Positions 1 through 7,956 of a stretch of DNA of 22,938 bases are shown here, piece after piece (the stretch's first letter is position 1; every line of letters begins with the position of its first letter). The notes under the pieces are model-generated. The model saw only the letters and a program-made list of their open reading frames with translations, searched no databases and was not told the origin of the DNA. A program made the position numbers and the translations under genes. Source of the stretch: Flavobacteriales bacterium UBA1959 (GTDB lineage: Bacteria > Bacteroidota > Bacteroidia > Flavobacteriales_D > Sanyastnellaceae); assembly GCA_002336085.1 (NCBI GenBank), contig DDEH01000055.1, positions 1-22,938 on the forward strand, read 5' to 3'.

Positions 1-243
1 GTGCCAAGCCAACTCTTCTGCCTGAAACTCCAATTCCAAACTGCTCTTATACGTCCATGGTGAAGGATTAGAAGAAGATGCAATGGTCCTCAGGTCCCGA
101 AATTGAATGTCATCGATATTGGAGTTTTTCCAGCCCCGAAAATAAGTTTCGCCAAGCCCTCCCCAAACATAGCCATGCCCAGTGACGAAACTAAAGGCAA
201 CCAATGCAACAGCTGTTATGAGCAAAATTCGCGTCGTTTTCAT
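1..243 (-). CDS. Probable serine hydrolase (beta-lactamase/penicillin-binding class C type), N-terminal 81 codons only
   Basis: Reading leftward from an ATG at 243-241 there is an open frame of 81 codons that runs off the window edge with no stop. The product begins MKTTRILLITAVALVAF, a basic start followed by one hydrophobic segment that could be a signal peptide or membrane anchor. Residues around 24-56 (GYVWGGLGETYFRGW, then NIDDIQFRDLRTIA) resemble, from memory, the region just after the anchor in Bacteroidota serine hydrolases of the beta-lactamase family, which have a GYGYxxxGxxxTYLxG...ATIDDxxFFxxRxI pattern. The catalytic SxxK motif would lie outside the window, so the function is inferred from this N-terminal signature alone. 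It starts 40 bases after the lipB stop on the same strand and is probably the last visible gene of that operon. An unrelated anchored exported protein is the alternative. Confidence 0.6.
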   Translation of the reverse strand, partial: MKTTRILLITAVALVAFSFVTGHGYVWGGLGETYFRGWKNSNIDDIQFRDLRTIASSSNPSPWTYKSSLELEFQAEELAWH

Positions 244-283
244 TCTCAGAATTTCACGCGAAGTTCTGCAAAATCGCACAGTT

Positions 284-1021
284 TCAGTGCCTGGGAATCA
301 AATTCCACCCAAACAACTCTGTGAGGTGTTTTTTTAACCGGTCAGCTACCTCTGTTTGATCCACCTCCATTTCACATTCTTTAGCCAGCGAAGTCACTCC
401 ACGGTCATTGATCCCACATGGAACGATCAAATTAAAAAAATCCAGATCCGTATTCAGATTAAAGGCAAATCCATGCATCGTCACCCAACGTGAACACTTG
501 ACTCCTAGGGCCGCAATTTTTCGAGCACCCAGACCATGGTCCGCGTCAACCCAAACTCCCGTTAACCCATCAATACGGGCCGTCTCCACGCCATAATCCG
601 CACAGGTGCGAATAATGGCTTCTTCCAGCATCCGCATATACTTTCCGATGTCTGTGTAAAATTGGTCCAGGTCTAGAATAGGATACCCGACCAATTGCCC
701 AGGACCATGGTAGGTGATATCGCCGCCACGGTTAATGGGAAAATACTCCACCCCAAGCTCATCCAACCGCTCTTTGGAAGCTACCACATTCGCTGGGTCT
801 CCTGATTTGCCCAATGTTAGAACGTGCGGATGCTCCACAAACAACAAATGCCCATCCGGAAGCTCCAATTCAGGATCACTAGACAATTCTTTTTCTTCCA
901 ACCCTGCTTTTTTCCGAGCAATCTTTCGCTGCACAATCGCCTGCATCAACTCCTCCTGCTGTTTCCAAACAGGCGCATAGGAGGCGCTGCCCAAGGATTG
1001 AAAGTAGACTAGCGGCTTCAT
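284..1021 (-). CDS. lipB: Octanoyl-[acyl-carrier-protein]:protein N-octanoyltransferase (lipoate biosynthesis)
   Basis: LipB moves the octanoyl group from acyl carrier protein to the lipoyl-domain lysine of 2-oxoacid dehydrogenases and the glycine cleavage H protein, in the cytoplasm; LipA then inserts sulfur. The 245-residue product has the family signature RGGDITYHGPGQ at about 98-109. It also has the two catalytic positions known for LipB: a lysine in ARKIAALG (K168) and the acyl-accepting cysteine in VPCGI (C202). MHGFAFNLNTDL at about 182-193 matches the usual FHG-ALN strand. The length is somewhat above that of E. coli LipB, because of a charged insertion at about 33-55. The start is only 5 bases beyond the stop of the upstream isomerase gene, so the two are almost certainly co-transcribed. 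No lipA is visible here. Confidence 0.96.
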   Translation of the reverse strand: MKPLVYFQSLGSASYAPVWKQQEELMQAIVQRKIARKKAGLEEKELSSDPELELPDGHLLFVEHPHVLTLGKSGDPANVVASKERLDELGVEYFPINRGGDITYHGPGQLVGYPILDLDQFYTDIGKYMRMLEEAIIRTCADYGVETARIDGLTGVWVDADHGLGARKIAALGVKCSRWVTMHGFAFNLNTDLDFFNLIVPCGINDRGVTSLAKECEMEVDQTEVADRLKKHLTELFGWNLIPRH

Positions 1022-1026
1022 GAAAA

Positions 1027-2022
1027 TCAGTTCATCTTGGAGAGCGCATCTTTGAGATGGTCGATGTTCTTGATGTCAACAGGATCCCAGCCCAAACGCT
1101 CCGCTAATAACAAGCTCAACCAATCGCCCAAGTGCAAAATGTCAAAAAAGCGCAAAATCGTATTAGAACCGTCGCCCTCAACCACCACGACATCAGCCCC
1201 TTGGTCACGGAATATCTCCATGCATACACTCATGCGAACGCGGGTTCGCGGATGGTCCTCTGGAGTTTGAACGATTAGCACCACCTCGCTCTCTCCTCCG
1301 CTTTCCCACCCCACCAATTCGTTGTGATTCATTTCAGGAAAAACATGGTGACAGCAAAGAGTTTTGCTGTTCTCATTGAGTTGCTGCCGCCAGCGGATGA
1401 TCAAGCCTTCCTGAGCTGCATCAGAGTATAGCATGATGCGGCGGCCTTCTATCAACTCCAACAGGGCCGATGCTCGGTCAATGATGTTTTGCTGATTTAT
1501 GGAAAGGTGGTCAGCAACTTCCCCTAAAGAAGCGTGCATCTCATCGGGAACAAGTCCAACCGAATGCAGCACGTGCATCAGCGAAGTAAACGCATATCCA
1601 AATTGGGAACGAGGGGGGTGACCGCCAGGAAATCGTACCGATGGCCATCCGTTTTCGTCACACCGTTTGCCCAATTGACCGCCAGAGGTAATCGCGGCGA
1701 TTCGGGCATTTTTAGCTTCAGCCGCATCCAGCGCCAGCAACGTTTCTTCCGTATTCCCTGAATAACTGCAAACAAGCACAAGTGTCTCTGTGCCCACCCA
1801 AGCTGGAATGGTGTAGTCTGAATTGGCTTGAATGAACACCGGGCTTGAATCGGCGAGCAACTTTGACGCAATTGTGCCACTGATGCCGCTTCCGCCCATT
1901 CCCAAAATCAATGCACTAGACGGCGCCCAACCTTTCCAATCCAATGGTGTTTCTTGTGCAATACGCCAAGCTTCTTTCATTTGATCCGGAAATCCCGTGA
2001 TCAAGCCTCTCATCTGTTCCAT
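1027..2022 (-). CDS. SIS-domain bifunctional phosphoglucose/phosphomannose isomerase family protein
   Basis: A 331-residue cytoplasmic protein of the SIS fold that should interconvert fructose 6-phosphate with glucose 6-phosphate and mannose 6-phosphate. Visible motifs are ILGMGGSGISG (about 39-49), the phosphate-binding serine loop CSYSGNTEET (about 85-94), PPRSQFGYAF (about 136-145), QLNENSK (about 214-220), EMNHNELVGWE (about 230-240) and NIDHLKDAL near the C-terminus. By analogy with archaeal PGI/PMI enzymes, R138, E217, H233 and K324 are the likely catalytic positions. The length fits this family and is much shorter than classical Pgi. It begins 20 bases after the TonB receptor stop and ends 5 bases before lipB. 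Another Met lies 3 codons in (residue 4), so the start is uncertain by a few residues. Whether it is the main glycolytic isomerase of the cell cannot be told from this window. Confidence 0.9.
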   Translation of the reverse strand: MEQMRGLITGFPDQMKEAWRIAQETPLDWKGWAPSSALILGMGGSGISGTIASKLLADSSPVFIQANSDYTIPAWVGTETLVLVCSYSGNTEETLLALDAAEAKNARIAAITSGGQLGKRCDENGWPSVRFPGGHPPRSQFGYAFTSLMHVLHSVGLVPDEMHASLGEVADHLSINQQNIIDRASALLELIEGRRIMLYSDAAQEGLIIRWRQQLNENSKTLCCHHVFPEMNHNELVGWESGGESEVVLIVQTPEDHPRTRVRMSVCMEIFRDQGADVVVVEGDGSNTILRFFDILHLGDWLSLLLAERLGWDPVDIKNIDHLKDALSKMN

Positions 2023-2042
2023 AATGTTGCGTTTTCAGTGAA

Positions 2043-4067
2043 CTATTTGGCCGACTCAAAGGTAAGTCCAAATCGCACCATTCGCCCGGGCTGCAAGACT
2101 TGGCCGCGATCGGCAAATTGAATATCAAAGATGTTGTCCATCCGCACACTTGCCCGCCAGCGCAGGGCCGAACCGTCATTTCCATTGAGATTTACATCGA
2201 AGCCCCACAAATGCGTAAACGGGCTGTCACCTATGGCAGATTGAATATTCCGATTTTGCGCACTGCCGCGGACCGAAAAATCCACTGGTCCGCTCGTGCC
2301 AAAATTCATGGTCAAATCATACTTGGATCGCATGTAGTCAAAGACATAATTCGACGTAAACCCCGACGCCACACGGTTGGCCTCTAGCCAAGCCGCTCCC
2401 ATGCGTGCAGATCGCAAATACAATTGGTCCGGCGCATCCGCCCGCTGGTACAGCATGGAGATGTCCCCTCCGAAAAAATCAACCTCTGCCACATTCGTCG
2501 CTTGGTACACATCGCTCCCGTCGAATCGGACCCAATCAATCAAGTTTCGGCCTTGACGAATGAACCGTGTGGTTTCGATCGAATACTGGTGGGTAGAGGC
2601 GGCGGCCGTTAGGTTCCAGCGCGCTCCAATTTCTCCCTGATCCGCATACTCGGATTTCAAGTCTTCGCTTCCAATGGCGCCACCAAGCGTGTAATAAAGG
2701 TCCGTAAAAGAAGGATGGCGCACAGATCGACCCGCAGATCCGAAGACGACCAGTTGATCGACTTCCCCAAACGACATTCGGGCGTTTAATGCAGGCAGAA
2801 AAGAAGATCCAAATCGATCATTTTCATTCATGGCCAGGGTAGCAGTCACGGCCAAACGATCTTCTAATCCGAAATATTTACTAGAAACATAGGCATCAAC
2901 ATTTAGGCGCTGATCTTCATAATCGTAGTTCGATTCTCCGTCGACAGGCAGGCCTAGGCGATTGCTTCGAATAGATTCACTTCGCGCATCCACTGCCGCC
3001 GTCCACATGACAGATTTTCCCAACCAACTCAGTTGGCCATTCAGGTCACCTACCATGGAGCGATGCAAATTGGCGCCTTGGTACCAACTTGCAGCCGTAT
3101 CGGGTGAAGCAAAAAGTGTCGGCGCGACATACTGCCCATCGTCTGTCAACTCATACCAATCAAATCCCTCTCTGTACAATTCAAACCGGTCCGTGTGAAA
3201 ACGCCCATGGCCCGCTGCCGAAGCACTCCAATTGCCTTTCTGAAGTGACCACGACAATTGAGCTACTGCGGCAATCGTCTCCTCGTACTGGGTGGGATAG
3301 GCAGAAGAATAAAAGTTTTGTGCCCCAAAGGACTTGGATTCCGCCGCCAGCAGCGACTTCCACTGGCTCCGTCCACGATTCATACGCGCACCCCAAAATA
3401 AGCGGCTAATTTCCATATCCGAATTCGGAATGTATCCATCGGTTGCAGCACGTGACAAACTAATGCTGTGCTGTATGTCCCCCGTTCTTGCCTGAGTATT
3501 CGCCCGAAGACGCGTCCAGTTGAAGCTGCCTATCTCCGCTGTAAAGCTCGCGTTGGTTCCCGGATCCACCCGAGTCTGCATTGAAATCCCTCCAGCAAAA
3601 GCACCAACACCCGACCAAGGGCCAGATCCCGACCGAACCACTTCAACATGGCCCAAATCCTCAGGGTCAATCGGAATATTCATCAAGTGATGCCCGGTAT
3701 GCGGCGCTGACCATCGCACACCGTCAATGCGCAAAGCCGTCTGTTCAAAGGACCCTCCCCGGATGCTAATATCCGTTTGCACTCCCCAAGCTCCTCGTGT
3801 GCGAACATCCACTCCAGGAACAAACTCAAGAGCTTCACTGATGGAAGTCGCACCACTCCACTCGCTTGGCAGCATTACGGCCACCGATTTCGGAGAAGAG
3901 ACGAGCGGTAGTTCGGTGAAACCCACGCCCAAAACAGAGGCTTCTGATAGGACTACTGTGGCCTGAGTCGTGTCTGATCGTGTCTCTGACATGGTGTAAA
4001 CTCCCGCATAGCTCAGAGAATTATAGAGCAGCGATAAGCTTAGTGCGCCAATTGTAAAAAATCGCAT
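2043..4067 (-). CDS. TonB-dependent outer-membrane receptor (BtuB-like size, substrate unknown)
   Basis: A 674-residue outer-membrane receptor that should import a ligand using TonB-ExbBD energy. The N-terminus (MRFFTIGALSLSLLYNSLSYA) is a signal peptide. A plug domain occupies roughly residues 36-165, with typical motifs SISEALEFVPGVDV, DISIRGGSFEQTALRIDGV and DPEDLGHVEVVRSGSGPWSGVGAFAGGIS. The rest is rich in alternating aromatic strands, as in a 22-strand barrel. The protein ends GRMVRFGLTFESAK, so the usual terminal aromatic is not quite last. There is no SusC-type carboxypeptidase-regulatory N-terminal domain and no SusD partner, which argues against a glycan-uptake PUL system; size and plug are closer to vitamin or metal receptors. 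It is the first gene of a cluster with an isomerase and lipB. A perfect TAnnTTTG element lies just upstream. Confidence 0.92.
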   Translation of the reverse strand: MRFFTIGALSLSLLYNSLSYAGVYTMSETRSDTTQATVVLSEASVLGVGFTELPLVSSPKSVAVMLPSEWSGATSISEALEFVPGVDVRTRGAWGVQTDISIRGGSFEQTALRIDGVRWSAPHTGHHLMNIPIDPEDLGHVEVVRSGSGPWSGVGAFAGGISMQTRVDPGTNASFTAEIGSFNWTRLRANTQARTGDIQHSISLSRAATDGYIPNSDMEISRLFWGARMNRGRSQWKSLLAAESKSFGAQNFYSSAYPTQYEETIAAVAQLSWSLQKGNWSASAAGHGRFHTDRFELYREGFDWYELTDDGQYVAPTLFASPDTAASWYQGANLHRSMVGDLNGQLSWLGKSVMWTAAVDARSESIRSNRLGLPVDGESNYDYEDQRLNVDAYVSSKYFGLEDRLAVTATLAMNENDRFGSSFLPALNARMSFGEVDQLVVFGSAGRSVRHPSFTDLYYTLGGAIGSEDLKSEYADQGEIGARWNLTAAASTHQYSIETTRFIRQGRNLIDWVRFDGSDVYQATNVAEVDFFGGDISMLYQRADAPDQLYLRSARMGAAWLEANRVASGFTSNYVFDYMRSKYDLTMNFGTSGPVDFSVRGSAQNRNIQSAIGDSPFTHLWGFDVNLNGNDGSALRWRASVRMDNIFDIQFADRGQVLQPGRMVRFGLTFESAK

Positions 4068-4095
4068 GAAAGAATTGCATTTAATGAATCGGGGA

Positions 4096-4103
4096 CAAAG
4101 CTA
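4096..4103 (-). promoter_or_regulatory. Candidate -7 element for the TonB receptor operon
   Basis: On the minus strand this reads TAGCTTTG, a full match to the Bacteroidota -7 consensus TAnnTTTG. It lies 28 bases before the receptor ATG, which gives a leader of about 20-25 bases. No TTG is visible at the expected 17-23 base distance upstream, so the -33 half is weak or absent. Confidence 0.45.
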
Positions 4104-4147
4104 AGGTTTCGCGCCAAAACGAGCGTCGCGATGCGGTTTCCGCGATG

Positions 4148-4155
4148 TAACTTTG
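4148..4155 (+). promoter_or_regulatory. Candidate -7 element for lysS, almost touching the start codon
   Basis: The plus strand reads TAACTTTG, a full match to TAnnTTTG, and the lysS ATG begins 5 bases after its last G. If used, transcription would start at or very near the A of the ATG and the message would be leaderless. No good -33 TTG is visible upstream. It is arranged back to back with the receptor element, 44 bases apart. Confidence 0.45.
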
Positions 4156-4159
4156 CGCC

Positions 4160-5872
4160 ATGCAACGATCGGAACAAGAAAGCGTGCGACGCGATTCACT
4201 CGCAGCCCTTCGAAAGATGGGAATCGAGCCTTACCCAGCAGCGGCATTTGATGCAACCCATAAGTCACAAACACTAGCTGCATCTTTTGTTGATGGCATG
4301 GAAGTCACCCTTGCGGGCAGGCTCATGAACCGCCGAATCATGGGAAAAGCTTCCTTCGCTGTGCTGCAAGACAGCGAGGGAACGGCCCAGCTGTACTTCA
4401 ACCGAGATGAAATTTGTCCCGGAGAAGACAAGTCCTTATACAATGACGTCTTCAAGAAACTATTGGACCGCGGTGATTTCATTGGTGTCCAAGGCACGAC
4501 CTTCACAACAAAAACCGGGGAACAAAGCGTCAAGGTGAAAACCTTGACTGTATTGTCCAAATCACTCAAGCCATTGCCCTCGGTGAAGGTTGACGAAGAT
4601 GGCAAAGTGCATGATGCCTTTACGGATCCAGAATTGCGTTACCGCATGCGCTATGTAGACTTGGTAGTGAACCCCGAAGTAAAAAAGACCTTTGTGGCGC
4701 GTTCTCAGATCATCCGAAGCATACGGGAGTCATTTGATAACGAAGGCTGGCTGGAAGTGGACACCCCCGTCCTACAAACCATTCCAGGTGGCGCAGCCGC
4801 GCGGCCGTTCGTCACCCATCACAACGCCTTGGACAGCGCGCTCTACTTGCGAATTGCGAATGAATTGTATCTAAAGCGCTTGATTGTTGGGGGATTCGAA
4901 GGAGTGTTTGAATTCTCTCGCAACTTTCGAAACGAAGGGATGGACCGCACACACAATCCCGAGTTTACTGTGCTCGAATTGTATGTTGCATACAAAGATT
5001 ACCATTGGATGATGGAAACCACTGAGCAGCTTCTAGCCAACATCTGCCAGGCGGTTCACGGCGATTCCAAGGCCAACCTCAATGGCGCAGAAATCGATTT
5101 TGCTCCGCCTTACCAAAGGGTTAGCATGCGGGATGCAATCAAGGAACACACAGGGATTGATATCGACGGGAAATCAGAGGAGCAGCTCAGGGCAGCATGC
5201 GAAAGCGTTGGCATTGAAGCGGATGAGTCAATGGGCAAAGGAAAAATAATCGATGAATTGTTTGGTGAAAAGTGCGAGCATCACTTCGTTCAACCCACCT
5301 TCATCATCGACTACCCAGTAGAAATGTCACCTTTGACCAAGGTGCACCGCGACGATCCCAACTACACCGAACGATTCGAGTTGTTCATCAACGGAACAGA
5401 AATAGCCAATGCCTACAGCGAGCTGAATGATCCCGATGACCAACGACAGCGGTTCGAGGACCAACTAGCCTTGGGCGAACGCGGTGACGACGAAGCCATG
5501 TTCATTGACCAAGACTTCCTTCGCGCGCTTGAATACGGAATGCCTCCCACCAGTGGAATTGGCATCGGAATTGATCGATTGGTGATGATGCTCACAAACC
5601 AAACCTCCATCCAAGAGGTTCTGCTATTCCCACAAATGCGGCCAGAAATCTTTGACGCGGGTCCGGATGCTTCCGGACTGAAGGCGATGGGAATCTCGGA
5701 GGCTTGGGTTGATCACATCATAGCCGCAGGGTATGAGTCCCCTTCTGCATTGGAAGGCATAAAGCCTGCCGGATTGCGAGAGAAGCTCAACGGTTTTCGA
5801 AAAAAGAACAAATTGGACTTGCCTGCACTTTCTATGGAAGAAGTAGAAGTTTGGTTTAAATCCGCTAATTAA
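4160..5872 (+). CDS. lysS: Lysyl-tRNA synthetase, class II, with C-terminal extension
   Basis: Charges tRNA-Lys with lysine using ATP, in the cytoplasm. The 570-residue product has an N-terminal OB-fold anticodon-binding domain (about 48-150) and a class II catalytic core. Motif 1 is around GWLEVDTPVLQTIPGGAAARPF (about 196-216), motif 2 is FEFSRNFRNEGMDRTHNPEF (about 250-269), and motif 3 is GIGIGIDRLVMML (about 466-478). The typical bacterial enzyme ends shortly after motif 3 (about 500 residues). Here about 65 more residues follow (510-570), with SEAWVDHIIAAGYESPSALEGIKPAGLREKL-type helices. I recall similar tails in other Bacteroidota LysS; they look like a small helix-hairpin-helix unit. 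The start fits the family because RREKLxxLRxxGIxPYP-type sequence follows directly. It leads an operon with the next two genes. Confidence 0.97.
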   Translation: MQRSEQESVRRDSLAALRKMGIEPYPAAAFDATHKSQTLAASFVDGMEVTLAGRLMNRRIMGKASFAVLQDSEGTAQLYFNRDEICPGEDKSLYNDVFKKLLDRGDFIGVQGTTFTTKTGEQSVKVKTLTVLSKSLKPLPSVKVDEDGKVHDAFTDPELRYRMRYVDLVVNPEVKKTFVARSQIIRSIRESFDNEGWLEVDTPVLQTIPGGAAARPFVTHHNALDSALYLRIANELYLKRLIVGGFEGVFEFSRNFRNEGMDRTHNPEFTVLELYVAYKDYHWMMETTEQLLANICQAVHGDSKANLNGAEIDFAPPYQRVSMRDAIKEHTGIDIDGKSEEQLRAACESVGIEADESMGKGKIIDELFGEKCEHHFVQPTFIIDYPVEMSPLTKVHRDDPNYTERFELFINGTEIANAYSELNDPDDQRQRFEDQLALGERGDDEAMFIDQDFLRALEYGMPPTSGIGIGIDRLVMMLTNQTSIQEVLLFPQMRPEIFDAGPDASGLKAMGISEAWVDHIIAAGYESPSALEGIKPAGLREKLNGFRKKNKLDLPALSMEEVEVWFKSAN

Positions 5873-5883
5873 GCAAATAAATT

Positions 5884-6195
5884 ATGCCAGCTCCATTCCC
5901 AAAGTCTACCGTTATCGATGTGCTCAAGTCTATTTTCGATCCGGAAATCCCTGTCGATATTTATGAACTCGGCCTCATCTACGAAGTAAAAGTTACTGAT
6001 GACGGCTTTGTCCATATTGAAATGACACTCACCTCTCCCAACTGTCCGGTCGCTGAAAGCTTGCCGGCGGATGTGGAAGATAAGGTGGGTAAAATCGATG
6101 GTGCTACAGGTGCCAAAGTCAACATTGTCTTTGATCCCCCCTGGACGCAAGATCTAATGAGTGAAGAAGCCAAACTCGAACTCGGATTCCTTTGA
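5884..6195 (+). CDS. MIP18/SufT-like iron-sulfur cluster maturation factor (DUF59 family)
   Basis: A 103-residue cytoplasmic protein of the DUF59/MIP18 family, whose members help assemble or deliver Fe-S clusters to target proteins. Family signatures are DPEIPVDIYELGLIY (about 19-33), the cysteine-containing TLTSPNCPVAE (about 48-58, conserved C54), and FDPPWTQDLMSEEAKLELGFL at the C-terminus, which is the classical ending. The length equals the single-domain family. In many Bacteroidota a member of this family sits in the suf operon; here it lies alone, 11 bases after lysS, and its stop overlaps the dxr start. The sequence between lysS and this gene is AT-rich with no clear Shine-Dalgarno, as is usual in this phylum. 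Confidence 0.9.
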   Translation: MPAPFPKSTVIDVLKSIFDPEIPVDIYELGLIYEVKVTDDGFVHIEMTLTSPNCPVAESLPADVEDKVGKIDGATGAKVNIVFDPPWTQDLMSEEAKLELGFL

Positions 6196-7358
6196 GTGAA
6201 TCGGAAAACACCCGCGGCATTGCCATTTTGGGCAGCACGGGCTCCATTGGCACCCAAGCTCTGGAGGTCATTCGTGAGCAGAAGGACCGGCTCCATGTTG
6301 AGGTACTGTCTGCGCATCGAAACGCAAAACTTCTCGTCGAGCAAGCCCTTGAATTTCAGCCCAATGCTGTCGTTATCGGACAATTGGAATTGTTCCAAGA
6401 GGTAAGCTCCGCCTTATTTGACGAAGGAATCAAGGTTTATGCCGGCCCTGAGGCTTTGGAGCAGGTGGTAGAAATGGAAGGCGTGGACATGGTGCTAACA
6501 GCATTGGTAGGCGCTGCAGGATTGAGGCCCACCCTGCGTGCGATTCGCGCAGGTAAAAATATAGCCCTGGCGAACAAAGAAACCTTGGTAGTTGCTGGCG
6601 AACTGGTTATGGCAGCAGCCCTGCAAGCAGGCGTGGATATTCACCCGGTAGATTCAGAGCACAGTGCGATCTACCAGTGCCTCGCTGGCGAAGTACTGAA
6701 CCCCATAGAAAAAATCATCCTCACTGCTTCAGGAGGTCCTTTTCGAGGCATGAATCGATCCCAGTTGGAAGCAGTGACAAAGGCCCAAGCGCTCAAACAT
6801 CCCAATTGGGACATGGGGGCTAAAATCACCATTGACAGTGCGTCCATGATGAACAAAGGCCTCGAGGTCATTGAAGCCAAATGGTTGTTTGACCTTCGCA
6901 TGGACCAAGTCGACATCGTGGTGCATCCGCAGAGCATTGTGCACAGCTGCGTGCAGTTCGAAGACGGTTCCATCAAAGCTCAATTGGGACTGCCGGACAT
7001 GAAGCTGCCCATCCAATACGCATTAGGCTATCCCCATCGTCTGCCCAATAATTTCGATCGATTCAGCTTCATGGATTATCCTCAGCTGACGTTTGAACAG
7101 CCTGATTTGGAGGCCTTCAAAAATTTGCAATTGGCCTTTGACGCGGGAAATAAGGGTGGAAATGCTGCGGCAATTTTAAACGCAGCAAATGAAGTGGCCG
7201 TGGCTCGATTCCTCCATGACGAGGTTAGCTTTACGGGAATGACAAGCGTCTTAGAGCACGCGTTAAGCGCAGTAAGTTGGCAGGAAAAACCTGATTTAGC
7301 AGCGTTGATTTCCTCCGATGAAGAGGCGAGGATTGTTGCTCAAGAATACCGAGCATAA
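6192..7358 (+). CDS. dxr: 1-deoxy-D-xylulose 5-phosphate reductoisomerase (MEP isoprenoid pathway)
   Basis: Converts 1-deoxy-D-xylulose 5-phosphate to 2-C-methyl-D-erythritol 4-phosphate with NADPH and a divalent metal, the committed step of the MEP pathway. The 388-residue product has the nucleotide-binding loop GSTGSIGTQALEVI (about 14-27), NKETLVVAGE (about 128-137), metal ligands in PVDSEHSAIYQ (D154, E156), ASGGPFRG (about 179-186), and DSASMMNKGLEVIEAKW (about 215-231, third ligand E225), then HPQSIVHS. No ATG lies before the Rossmann motif. The only in-frame start that leaves a proper N-terminus is the TTG at 6192-6194, whose last two bases overlap the TGA of the upstream gene (TTGA). 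This points to translational coupling. The length matches the family. Confidence 0.96.
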   Translation: MSESENTRGIAILGSTGSIGTQALEVIREQKDRLHVEVLSAHRNAKLLVEQALEFQPNAVVIGQLELFQEVSSALFDEGIKVYAGPEALEQVVEMEGVDMVLTALVGAAGLRPTLRAIRAGKNIALANKETLVVAGELVMAAALQAGVDIHPVDSEHSAIYQCLAGEVLNPIEKIILTASGGPFRGMNRSQLEAVTKAQALKHPNWDMGAKITIDSASMMNKGLEVIEAKWLFDLRMDQVDIVVHPQSIVHSCVQFEDGSIKAQLGLPDMKLPIQYALGYPHRLPNNFDRFSFMDYPQLTFEQPDLEAFKNLQLAFDAGNKGGNAAAILNAANEVAVARFLHDEVSFTGMTSVLEHALSAVSWQEKPDLAALISSDEEARIVAQEYRA

Positions 7359-7382
7359 ACAACTTCCGAGAGTTAGTCTCGA

Positions 7383-7946
7383 TCAAACAGTCATGATGTC
7401 TGCCTCTTTCGCAGACAATACCTCATCGATTTTCTTGATGAACTGATCCGTAAGTTTTTGCACCTCTGACTCACCGTCTTTGGCTAAGTCTTCGCTGAGT
7501 CCATCAGACTTTGCGGACTTGATGAAATCATTCGACTCCTTGCGCGCATTTCGGACAGACACACGAGCATGCTCTCCTTCTGAGCGAGCGCGCTTGGTCA
7601 AGTCCCGACGACGTTCCTCCGTCAAAGGTGGAATGTTGATGAGAATCGACTCGCCATTGTTCATGGGGTTGAGTCCGAGATTGGCATTGATGATGGCCGT
7701 CGCCACGGGGTCAAGCATGTCCTTTTCCCAAACTTGGACAGTCAGCGTGCGCGCATCTGATGAATTTACATTGGAGACTTGGCTCAACGGTGTCATCGAG
7801 CCGTAGTATTCAACCTTCACACTGTCCAACATCGCCGGGTGTGCTTTTCCAGCACGGATTTTCTGAAGCTCTGCCTCCATGTGCTTGATTGCATTGTCCA
7901 TGGATTCCCGTCCCATGTCCATTGCCATTTGAATTTCCTCTGTCAT
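7383..7946 (-). CDS. frr: Ribosome recycling factor
   Basis: Splits post-termination ribosomes together with EF-G. The 187-residue product has the normal length and matches throughout: the N-terminal helix ending in LQKIRAGKAHPAMLDSVKVEYYG (about 27-49), domain II TPLSQVSNV and VQVWEKDML, and the later IPPLTEERRRDLTKRARSEGEHARVSVRNARKESND helices. It starts 10 bases after the pyrH stop, in the classical pyrH-frr pairing. It is convergent with dxr; only 24 bases separate the two stop codons. Confidence 0.97.
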   Translation of the reverse strand: MTEEIQMAMDMGRESMDNAIKHMEAELQKIRAGKAHPAMLDSVKVEYYGSMTPLSQVSNVNSSDARTLTVQVWEKDMLDPVATAIINANLGLNPMNNGESILINIPPLTEERRRDLTKRARSEGEHARVSVRNARKESNDFIKSAKSDGLSEDLAKDGESEVQKLTDQFIKKIDEVLSAKEADIMTV

Positions 7947-7956
7947 GACCTTGCCA

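Noticed and set aside
3089..3409. Plus-strand ORFs opposite the TonB receptor (also 2100-2387 and 3727-3966)
   Set aside because: They are low-quality antisense frames inside a well-supported receptor gene.
7367..7381. Short stem-loop CGAGA/TCTCG between dxr and frr as a terminator
   Set aside because: Only five base pairs and no U tract on either strand; too weak to call, although a convergent gene end is a reasonable place for one.
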